In this document: positions 1 to 6,405 of the stretch, piece by piece
How positions within the stretch are numbered: the stretch's first letter is position 1
How the letters are laid out: the number at the start of each line of letters is the position of its first letter
NCBI GenBank assembly: GCA_964587555.1
Contig: CAZPLR010000030.1
Coordinates: forward strand, 1-25,215
Length of the DNA stretch: 25,215 bases
Direction: 5' to 3'
Source of the DNA: JAHHTP01 sp964587555
Lineage (GTDB): Bacteria; Bacillota; Clostridia; Oscillospirales; Ruminococcaceae
Program-made: the position numbers and the translations under genes
The notes under the pieces: generated by a model
What the model saw: the letters and a program-made list of their open reading frames with translations, nothing else
Told to the model about the DNA's origin: nothing
Databases searched by the model: none

Positions 1-57
1 CGAGAAAAATGGGACGATTTCTGCGAGGCTTTTTTGCACAGAAGGAGAGGGATAAAG

Positions 58-888
58 ATGCTTCAGAAGATCGCTAATTTTACACAGATTGAGCCGTTTG
101 TATATCAGATGCAGGAGGATTCCTGTTATTCTGAACCGGTGCTTGCAGATGACGATACGCTGAGCCAAAATCTGATCCGGTCGATAGAAAGCCCGAATCG
201 GCATGATACCTTCGGCGTCTACCGGGAGGGGCTGCTGACCGGTGTATTTTGCTTTACCGTTTTGCGGGAGGAGCGATATCTGGAGATGCTGGTTGGGCTT
301 TCGCGTGAGAAAGCCGCTTATGCCGAGATTCTTGCGTATCTGTCTGCGCAGTATCCGGGCTATCACGCCGGTTTTGTGTTTAATCCGAAAAATGAGTTGA
401 TGATAAACGAGCTGAGAGCACGCGGTGCGGTTTTTTATCCAGAGCAGCGCAAAATGTTATATCGCGACGCTTTTTTACCTGCGGTCAAGCAGGAGGATGC
501 GGTCGTTTTGTATGCGCCGGAGTATCGCGCCGCGTACATTGCGCTGCATAATGACAGCGGCGGCAGGTATTGGACGGCGGAGAAGGTGTTGCAGGCGACC
601 GATAAATTCCGCGTGCTGCTCGCGCTGCGGGAAGGAAAAGTGGTCGGCTATATTGATGTGACCTATTCGTTTGCGGAAAACGAGCCGTATGATTTGTTTG
701 TCGATCCTGCATACCGCCGTTTGGGATATGCAAGGGCGTTGATGACAAAGGCACTGCGGTTAAACGCGCCGCATTGGATGATGCTGCTTGTGGATGCGGA
801 TAATTTTCCGGCTATCCGGCTTTATGAGTCGCTTGGATTTGAAAGGGACGAGCGCGGCGACAGCGTCACCGCGTATTTCACAGTATAA
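58..888 (+). CDS. GNAT family N-acetyltransferase, probably tandem-domain
   Basis: A 276-residue protein. The ATG at 58 is chosen over an upstream in-frame TTG at 34 because a strong GAAGGAGAGG ribosome site sits at 41-50 with 7-nt spacing. The C-terminal half is a recognisable GNAT fold: the acetyl-CoA pyrophosphate-loop motif YRRLGYARAL lies near residues 218-228, followed by the usual DNFPAIRLYESLGF segment. The N-terminal ~130 residues look like a second, degenerate GNAT-like domain without a clear R/Q-x-x-G-x-G/A loop, a layout common in Clostridia. The substrate cannot be read from the sequence. The next gene starts 35 nt downstream on the same strand, so the two may be co-transcribed. 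No promoter can be assigned because the window starts just upstream. Confidence 0.85.
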   Translation: MLQKIANFTQIEPFVYQMQEDSCYSEPVLADDDTLSQNLIRSIESPNRHDTFGVYREGLLTGVFCFTVLREERYLEMLVGLSREKAAYAEILAYLSAQYPGYHAGFVFNPKNELMINELRARGAVFYPEQRKMLYRDAFLPAVKQEDAVVLYAPEYRAAYIALHNDSGGRYWTAEKVLQATDKFRVLLALREGKVVGYIDVTYSFAENEPYDLFVDPAYRRLGYARALMTKALRLNAPHWMMLLVDADNFPAIRLYESLGFERDERGDSVTAYFTV

Positions 889-923
889 GCGGGCATGATA
901 AGGAAAAAACGGAGGTATTTTCG

Positions 924-1274
924 ATGTGTACAGCGGCGACCTATCGGACAAAGGATTTTTATTTTGGCAGAACGCTTGACAACGCCTTCTCTTATACGGA
1001 GGAAGTCACAATCACCCCGCGGAATTACCGGTTTACGCTCGGCGGAACAAATGCGTTTTTCTCGCGTTATGCGCTAATCGGCATGGCGTATGTTTTGCGC
1101 GAATACCCGCTTTACACCTCTTGCTGCAACGCGCAGAAGGGGATATACTACTATACCGCTTACGACAATCACCAGATCACAGCGGTGGATATGCGCCGGG
1201 AGGATCTAAATGCAAAAAGGCTTATTCGGTATCCAATGCGCGCAAAAGGCGAGGTTTTCTGGCAAAACGGGTAA
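924..1274 (+). pseudogene. Choloylglycine hydrolase family (bile salt hydrolase/penicillin V acylase) with internal in-frame deletion
   Basis: An open 116-codon frame with a good start (GGAGG at 911-915, ATG at 924). Residues 1-64 match the family N-terminus: nucleophile Cys2 in MCTAAT, an FGRTLD segment, TPRNY, then ALIGMAY and YPLY. Residues 65-110 match the family C-terminus: SCCN, GIYYYTAYDN, QITAVDM, then an EDL and YP tail. Full-length members run about 315-340 residues, so roughly 200-215 central residues are missing, including the regions that normally supply the active-site Asn residues and the distal Arg. The junction lies near residues 62-66 (about 1107-1121), where both ends of the family carry a similar Leu-Tyr stretch; this suggests recombination at short homology, or an assembly collapse. 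The reading frame is preserved. The product is very unlikely to be an active Ntn hydrolase. Family assignment is strong; the cause of the deletion is inferred. Confidence 0.8.
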
Positions 1275-1323
1275 ACGGCGTATAAACGGCAAATTGAGAA
1301 ACCCAAAAAAACAAAATTGTATA

Positions 1324-1352
1324 TTGCGCAGACGGAGAAAATCCGGTACAAT
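1324..1352 (+). promoter_or_regulatory. Putative sigma-A promoter of the amino-sugar operon
   Basis: TTGCGC (1324-1329), a 17-bp spacer and TACAAT (1347-1352). The -10 has five of six consensus bases; the -35 is weak. It lies about 105 nt upstream of the first operon gene and downstream of the truncated hydrolase stop. Confidence 0.55.
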
Positions 1353-1438
1353 AAAGCTAAGAGGAATACGCCCTCTGAAAAAGCTTTGAAAAGGAAAGTC
1401 GAGGAAATCGGCGCTGATCTTTCCGATCAGGAAAGATC
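1353..1438 (+). promoter_or_regulatory. Hairpin-rich 5' leader of the amino-sugar operon
   Basis: Two inverted repeats lie between the promoter and the first gene. The first is nested: AAAGCT (1353-1358) with AGCTTT (1382-1387) encloses AGAGG (1360-1364) with CCTCT (1372-1376). The second is perfect, with 9-nt arms GATCTTTCC (1416-1424) and GGAAAGATC (1430-1438) around a 5-nt loop, ending just before the ribosome site of the oxidoreductase gene. Neither matches a riboswitch class I know. They could be RNA structures or protein operators. Confidence 0.45.
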
Positions 1439-1456
1439 GCAGAAGGGATAGGAAAA

Positions 1457-2491
1457 ATGGAACGAAAGATCAAATGGGGAATTATCGGCTGCGGTGTGAT
1501 CTCCTACAGTCACTGCACGGCGCTGGCAAGCACCTACAACGCGGAGCTGGTCGCGGTTTGCGACATCATTGAGGAGCGCGCGCAGAGCAGGGCGAAGGAG
1601 TTTGGTGCGAAAAAGGTTTACACCGACTACCATGCGCTTTTGGCGGATGAAGAGATCGAAGCGGTTTCGATCTGCACGCCGTCCGGTATGCACGGGCAGA
1701 TGTGTAAGGACGCGGCAAAAGCCGGAAAGCATATTCTTTGCGAAAAGCCGATGGAGATCACCAATGAAAAGATGCAGGATGTGATTGAAACGGTCGAGCA
1801 GTATCCGGTGAAGATGGCATGCGTTTTCCAAAGAAGATGTGACGGCAAGTTTATTGCGGTCAAGCAGGCGATTGACAGCGGACGGTTCGGCAAGGTCATT
1901 TTGGCGGACGCTTACTTAAAATATTATCGCGATCAGGCGTATTACGACAGCGGCGACTGGCGCGCGACATGGGAGCTTGACGGCGGCGGAGCGCTTATGA
2001 ATCAGGGTGTTCACGGCATCGATCTGCTGCTGTGGTTTGCGGGCGAAGTCGAAAGCGTTTTTGCCAGATGCGAAACGCAGGTTAGGAATATCGAGGTCGA
2101 GGATACCGCGATCGCTTCGATCCGGTTTAAAAACGGCGCGATCGGCAATATCGAGGGAACAACCTCGGTCTATCCGGCGCAGGACACCAGACTGGAAATC
2201 CACATGGAATACGGCTCGATCATCGTCAGCGATCAGGGGATTGAGCAATGGGCGCGCTTAAACGGTGAGGATGAGAAGATACCGGACGTCAATTCGCTGG
2301 TGTTCGACACCAAGACGGACCCGGCAAAGCTGCCAAGCTTCAGCCATATCGTACCGATCACCGATTTGGCAGACGCGATCATCCACGACAGAAAGCCGAT
2401 GATTACCCCGCGTGAGGCATGCAAAGCGGTTGAACTTATTTTGGCAATTTATCAGTCTGCAAGAGAGCATAGGGAGATCAAACTGAATTAA
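1457..2491 (+). CDS. Gfo/Idh/MocA family oxidoreductase
   Basis: A 344-residue NAD(P)-dependent sugar dehydrogenase-type protein. The Rossmann nucleotide site is at the N-terminus (IIGCGVIS, residues 9-16). The family-defining EKP motif is at residues 96-98, with Lys97 expected in catalysis. The C-terminal alpha/beta domain has a GGG run (176-178) and the usual active-site His186 and Asp189 in the NQGVHGIDLL stretch. The length is typical. It is the first gene of a five-gene run with amino-sugar enzymes, so its substrate is probably a sugar or amino-sugar derivative; members of this superfamily also include 3-keto-forming glycoside dehydrogenases, GH109-type hydrolases and NanOx. It is separated from the next gene by 114 nt holding a strong hairpin. 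Family certain, substrate unknown. Confidence 0.93.
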   Translation: MERKIKWGIIGCGVISYSHCTALASTYNAELVAVCDIIEERAQSRAKEFGAKKVYTDYHALLADEEIEAVSICTPSGMHGQMCKDAAKAGKHILCEKPMEITNEKMQDVIETVEQYPVKMACVFQRRCDGKFIAVKQAIDSGRFGKVILADAYLKYYRDQAYYDSGDWRATWELDGGGALMNQGVHGIDLLLWFAGEVESVFARCETQVRNIEVEDTAIASIRFKNGAIGNIEGTTSVYPAQDTRLEIHMEYGSIIVSDQGIEQWARLNGEDEKIPDVNSLVFDTKTDPAKLPSFSHIVPITDLADAIIHDRKPMITPREACKAVELILAIYQSAREHREIKLN

Positions 2492-2500
2492 AAAGTGACG

Positions 2501-2530
2501 CCGGTTCGCATCTGCTTGCGGACCGGTTTT
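2501..2530 (+). terminator. Attenuator-like hairpin inside the amino-sugar operon
   Basis: Ten-base arms CCGGTTCGCA (2501-2510) and TGCGGACCGG (2517-2526) pair with a single T-G wobble around a 6-nt loop, followed by TTTT (2527-2530). This resembles a leaky intrinsic terminator between the oxidoreductase and the NagB-like gene. A second possible stem, TTGCGC (2529-2534) with GCGCAA (2553-2558), follows directly and overlaps the T run, so the two structures could compete. Confidence 0.5.
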
Positions 2531-2605
2531 GCGCAAATGCTGCCGTCTGCCTGCGCAATCAGCCCATTGCGGCAAAAAGGCAAACGCAGGAAAGGGATAG
2601 ATTTT

Positions 2606-3394
2606 ATGGCAATTGTAAAACAGTTTCAAAGGGATAAATTAACGGTGAAAATCATGGACTCCCGCAGGGAGATGGGCATGGTCGCGGCGTCCGACGTCGC
2701 GCGCGCCTTGCGCGCGCTGCTTGCTGAAAAGGATGAGGTCAATATGATCTTCGCCGCCGCGCCGTCGCAGAACGAACTGTTAAGCGCGCTTTGCAGCGAA
2801 CCGGATATCGACTGGAGCAGGGTCAATGCGTTTCATATGGACGAGTATATCGGGCTTCCGGAAAATGCGCCGCAAAGCTTTGGCATGTTTCTGAAAAACG
2901 CAGTGTTTGACAAGCTGCCGTTTAAAGCGGTCTACTATATTGCGGAGAGCGGCTTAGACATAGATGGGCTTTGTGCGCGGTATGAACGGCTTTTGGCAGC
3001 GCATCCAACCGATATCATCTGCCTTGGCATCGGGGAGAACGGCCATATCGCGTTCAACGACCCGCCGGTTGCGGATTTTGCCGATCCAAAGGTGATAAAA
3101 GAGGTGCGGCTAGACGAAATATGCCGCAATCAGCAGGTACACGACGGCTGCTTTGCAAGCTTGGATCAGGTGCCGAAAAGCGCGCTGACGCTGACTGTAC
3201 CAGCGATGTTCGCCGGAAAAAGGCTTTTCTGCGTTGTGCCGGCGCCGACCAAGGCGAACGCGGTTGACGTGATGCTAAACGGCGAGATATCGACCGCCTG
3301 CCCTGCGTCCGTCCTGCGGGAGCATGACTGCGCATCGCTTTATCTGGATCCGGACAGCAGTGCAAGACTCTGCGGAAAGGAAGAACCTGTATGA
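2606..3394 (+). CDS. Glucosamine-6-phosphate deaminase-like protein (NagB family)
   Basis: 262 residues from the ATG at 2606, which has an AGGAAAGGGA ribosome site at 2588-2597; in-frame extension upstream would run through the hairpins. NagB/6-phosphogluconolactonase fold landmarks are present: HMDEY at 77-81 (phosphosugar-binding/catalytic loop) and GIGENGHIAFNDP at 141-153 with the catalytic His147. Compared with E. coli NagB (GNDGHIAFNEP, catalytic Asp141 and Glu148), this protein has Asn145 and Asp152 at the equivalent places. The variant motif with QQVHDGCF downstream marks a NagB-like subfamily that I associate with Gfo/Idh/MocA gene clusters. The expected reaction is ring-opening and deamination of an amino-sugar phosphate to a ketose phosphate and ammonia, but the exact substrate is open. 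Its stop overlaps the next start (ATGA at 3391-3394), indicating translational coupling. Confidence 0.85.
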   Translation: MAIVKQFQRDKLTVKIMDSRREMGMVAASDVARALRALLAEKDEVNMIFAAAPSQNELLSALCSEPDIDWSRVNAFHMDEYIGLPENAPQSFGMFLKNAVFDKLPFKAVYYIAESGLDIDGLCARYERLLAAHPTDIICLGIGENGHIAFNDPPVADFADPKVIKEVRLDEICRNQQVHDGCFASLDQVPKSALTLTVPAMFAGKRLFCVVPAPTKANAVDVMLNGEISTACPASVLREHDCASLYLDPDSSARLCGKEEPV

Positions 3395-4272
3395 ATGGCT
3401 GGAAGCTTGGCGTAATCACCGACGAGGTGAGTCAGGATCTGGAAACGGCGCTGCAATTTTCCCAAAAATACGGTCTTGCGGCGGTGGAACTGCGCTCAGT
3501 CTGGGGAAAGGATCCGTTTGAGTACGAGGAAGAGGATGTTCTTCGGATGAAAGCGCTGCTTGACAGCTATCAGATGCCGGTCTGCGGCATATCCGCGCCG
3601 TTTTTCAAATGTGACTACGCAGATCCGAAACAGATAGACGCGCATCTTGCGGGCTTTACGCGCTGTATCAAATGGGCGAAGCTTCTGGGTGCAAAGATCA
3701 TCCGCGGATTTGATTTTTGGTATCGTCCGAATGCGCCGGTATCCTTGGAGGAGCGGGCGCGGATGTATCGGGAGCCTGCGGCGCTTGCGCAGGAAGCGGG
3801 GATTACCATTGCGTTGGAATACGACCCCTCGGTTCATTCGGTGAACTGTCAGACGCTCTCTGCGCTGGTGAGCGCCATCCATCACCCGAATGTCAAGGCG
3901 CTTTATGATCCGGGCAATGATCTTTACAGCCCGCAGTTTGAGATCCCTTATCCGGACGGCTTTGCGTACATCAAGGATAGCCTTGTGCATCTGCACATCA
4001 AGGATGCGATCTATAACGGCGGGGACACGATTCCAATGCCGGTCGGCAAGGGCGAGGTGGATTATACCGGGCTGTTTTCTGCATTAAAAGCGCGTGGCTA
4101 CAACGGCTATGTGGTGCTGGAAACGCATTACAAGCCTACCGGAAGGATAGCCGAGGCGGTGCTGCGTCAGCCGAAGGGGGACGCGATCTCATTCATGGGC
4201 GAGCAGGTCAGCGGCGAAAGCATGGAAAATCTGATCGCCATTCTGGAAAATCTGCCGAAGGAGGATATGTGA
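3391..4272 (+). CDS. Sugar phosphate isomerase/epimerase family TIM barrel
   Basis: A 293-residue AP-endonuclease-2/xylose-isomerase-like TIM barrel. The start is set by the ATGA overlap with the NagB-like gene and a GGAAAGGAAG ribosome site. Four likely metal ligands are at the strand ends: Glu143 (ALEYD), Asp173 (YDPGN), His202 (HIKDA) and Glu244 (VLETHY); the conserved GKGEVD turn is at 219-224. These enzymes epimerise or isomerise sugars or, in C-glycoside and 3-keto-glycoside systems, catalyse elimination after oxidation by a Gfo/Idh/MocA partner. Tight coupling on both sides to NagB-like and NagA genes indicates a role in the same amino-sugar pathway. Substrate unknown. Confidence 0.9.
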   Translation: MNGWKLGVITDEVSQDLETALQFSQKYGLAAVELRSVWGKDPFEYEEEDVLRMKALLDSYQMPVCGISAPFFKCDYADPKQIDAHLAGFTRCIKWAKLLGAKIIRGFDFWYRPNAPVSLEERARMYREPAALAQEAGITIALEYDPSVHSVNCQTLSALVSAIHHPNVKALYDPGNDLYSPQFEIPYPDGFAYIKDSLVHLHIKDAIYNGGDTIPMPVGKGEVDYTGLFSALKARGYNGYVVLETHYKPTGRIAEAVLRQPKGDAISFMGEQVSGESMENLIAILENLPKEDM

Positions 4273-5429
4273 TGGTCACGAAAATCAAAAACGGCAAGAT
4301 CATTTCGGGCGGGAAGCTGTTTGATTGTAATCTGTATTTTTCTGAGGCTGGCATTTTGTCGGTGAGCGGAGAAGATCGGCCGTTCGATATGGAATACGAC
4401 GCAGGCGGAAACTATGTAAGCGCGGGGTTTATTGATCTGCACACCCATGGCGGCGGCGGATACGATTTTATGGACGGCGGCATCGATCCGATCATTGGCG
4501 CGGCAGAGCTGCATCTTTCCCACGGCACAACCAGTATCTTTCCGACCTCGTTGGCATGCTCCACCGAGGTGTTAAGCGAGTTTTTGTGTGATCTGCGGAC
4601 TGCGATGACCGGAAATAAGACCCGCTGCAACATTTTGGGTGCGCATCTGGAGGGTCCGTATTTCTCGTTAAACCAAAGCGGCGCGCAGAATCCGGATTAC
4701 ATCAAAGCGCCTGATCCGGCGGAGTATCGGCAGATATTAGCGCTGGGCAAAGGGGTTGTTCGGCGCTGGAGCTTTGCGCCGGAGCTAGATGGGAGCGAGG
4801 CGTTCTGCAAAGCTTTGGTCGAAAGCGGCGTTATCCCGGCGGTTGCGCACAGCGACGCCGTATATGAGGACGTTAAGCGCGTCTTTGACTGTGGGTGCAG
4901 TCTGATTACGCATTTGTATTCTGGGATGTCGACCATTACAAGACAGATGGGCTATCGCAGGCTTGGCGTGACCGAAGCGGCGTATCTGCTGGATATGGAC
5001 GTCGAGGTGATCGCTGACGGAAAGCATCTGCCGCCGGAGCTGCTTGCGCTGATCTATAAGCTTAAGGGCAGGGAGCGCATCTGCCTTGTGACAGATTCCA
5101 TGCGCGGCGCGGGGATGCCGGCGGGAGAGTCGCTGCTTGGCAGAAAGGGGGAGGCGACGCCTTGCATCATTGAGGACGGCGTCGCGAAGCTCACCGATCG
5201 CTCAGCATTTGCCGGAAGCGTTGCAACTGCCGACCGGCTGGTGCGTACCTTTGTAAAGGAGGTTGGTATTCCGGTGGCGGATGCGGTTTATATGATGACT
5301 GTCAACCCGGCGCGGGTGATGGGATTGACGCATAAGGGGGATATTGCCCCCGGCATGGATGCGGATATCGTGATTTTCGACTCGGATATCCGGATGCAGA
5401 GGATCTTTGTCGGCGGGAGAGCCGTCTGA
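4272..5429 (+). CDS. nagA: N-acetylglucosamine-6-phosphate deacetylase
   Basis: A 385-residue amidohydrolase that removes acetate from GlcNAc-6-phosphate (or a close relative) to give glucosamine-6-phosphate. The metal-site HxH is at residues 57-59 (DLHTHGGGG), the family signature GAHLEGPYF contains Glu127, and His193 (VAHSDA), His214 (THLYSGMS) and Asp275 (LVTDSM) complete the active site. The late GDIAPGMDADIV motif is intact. Length is normal. An ATG at 4272 overlaps the previous stop (TGATG), with AAGGAGGAT immediately upstream; a GTG at 4269 is a less likely alternative. Together with the NagB-like enzyme it forms the amino-sugar core of the operon. The Tyr-Ser-Gly in place of the more usual Tyr-Asn-Ala after the second His is a small deviation. 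Confidence 0.93.
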   Translation: MVTKIKNGKIISGGKLFDCNLYFSEAGILSVSGEDRPFDMEYDAGGNYVSAGFIDLHTHGGGGYDFMDGGIDPIIGAAELHLSHGTTSIFPTSLACSTEVLSEFLCDLRTAMTGNKTRCNILGAHLEGPYFSLNQSGAQNPDYIKAPDPAEYRQILALGKGVVRRWSFAPELDGSEAFCKALVESGVIPAVAHSDAVYEDVKRVFDCGCSLITHLYSGMSTITRQMGYRRLGVTEAAYLLDMDVEVIADGKHLPPELLALIYKLKGRERICLVTDSMRGAGMPAGESLLGRKGEATPCIIEDGVAKLTDRSAFAGSVATADRLVRTFVKEVGIPVADAVYMMTVNPARVMGLTHKGDIAPGMDADIVIFDSDIRMQRIFVGGRAV

Positions 5430-5450
5430 GATAGAAAGGAATAGGGGAAG

Positions 5451-6293
5451 ATGAAAAAAGTTGGATTCATTGATTATTTTTTGGATAACTGGCACGCAAA
5501 GACCTATCCGAATTTATTTGAAAGCCGCGCGGGCGGAAAGTATCAGGTCTGCTATGCCTATGCGTTTACACAGACGCCGAACAAGGGAGGCATGACCAAC
5601 GAGGATTGGGCAAAAAAGTATGGCGTGCAGCTGCTCAGCAGTGTGGAGGAAGTCATCGAAAAGAGCGACTGTCTTATGGTGCTTGCGCCGAATCACCCAC
5701 AAACCCACGAAATGCTGACCGAAAAGGCGCTGCGCTCCGGAAAGCTTACCTATATTGATAAAACCTTTGCGCCGGATAAGGAAACCGCGCTGCGTATTTT
5801 TGCCAACGCAGACAGCCATGGGACAAAATGCTTTTCCAGCTCGGCGCTGCGCTTTGCCGCCGAGTATGAAAGGATCGATAAAGCTGGGATTGCAAAAATT
5901 TACAGCGCGGGTCCGGACGTCTATTCGACCTATTCGATCCATCAGATCGAGCCGGTTATCGCGCTGATGAACAGCAGGGCAAGGCGCGTTATGGCGCTGG
6001 ATGGGGAAACGCATCCGTCGCTGCTAATCGAGTTTGCAGACGGCAGATATGCGCAGTTTATTCACCGCACCGACGAAAAACGCAGTTTCACGCTCACAAC
6101 GGTGAACAAAGAGAATGCGGCGAAAATCTATACGGTAAATTCGGACTATTTCTCACTGTTTTTCGATGCGCTGATCCGGTTTTTTGATACCGGTATTGTT
6201 CCTGTTCCGCATGAGCAAACGGTCGATGTTATCGCGGTTCGCGCCGCCGGCATGAAGGCGCTGCAATCGCCGTTTGTTTGGGTAGAGGTTTGA
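5451..6293 (+). CDS. Divergent Gfo/Idh/MocA-like oxidoreductase
   Basis: 280 residues, start ATG with an AAAGGAATAGGGG ribosome region and a 21-nt gap from nagA. The N-terminal region looks like a Gfo/Idh/MocA Rossmann domain: MKKVGFIDYF at the start, a VIEKSDCLMVLAP segment (68-80), and YIDKTFAPD (101-109), which sits where the family EKP motif normally lies but reads DKT (Lys104 retained). The protein is about 60 residues shorter than its paralogue at the operon start and lacks a clear GxGxxG. It could be an oxidoreductase with altered cofactor binding, or a partner subunit. It is the last gene before a strong terminator, so it belongs to the amino-sugar operon by position. Confidence 0.7.
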   Translation: MKKVGFIDYFLDNWHAKTYPNLFESRAGGKYQVCYAYAFTQTPNKGGMTNEDWAKKYGVQLLSSVEEVIEKSDCLMVLAPNHPQTHEMLTEKALRSGKLTYIDKTFAPDKETALRIFANADSHGTKCFSSSALRFAAEYERIDKAGIAKIYSAGPDVYSTYSIHQIEPVIALMNSRARRVMALDGETHPSLLIEFADGRYAQFIHRTDEKRSFTLTTVNKENAAKIYTVNSDYFSLFFDALIRFFDTGIVPVPHEQTVDVIAVRAAGMKALQSPFVWVEV

Positions 6294-6335
6294 GTTTTCC
6301 TGTTTTATATGATGTGAATCGTTTGCAGATAAAAA

Positions 6336-6378
6336 TAAACCCGCCGCTCTCCATTTTACAGGGAGCGGCGGGTTTTAT
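6336..6378. terminator. Bidirectional intrinsic terminator
   Basis: An AACCCGCCGCTCTCC arm and a GGGAGCGGCGGGTT arm surround an 8-nt loop (about 6338-6373). T-rich tracts follow on both strands. It lies between the convergent amino-sugar operon and the purine permease gene and can serve both. Confidence 0.85.
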
Positions 6379-6405
6379 TCCATGATACGCTTTATCGATC
6401 GATCA

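Noticed and set aside
34..57. Longer N-terminus for the GNAT protein from a TTG
   Set aside because: The extension would translate the strong ribosome site of the ATG at 58.
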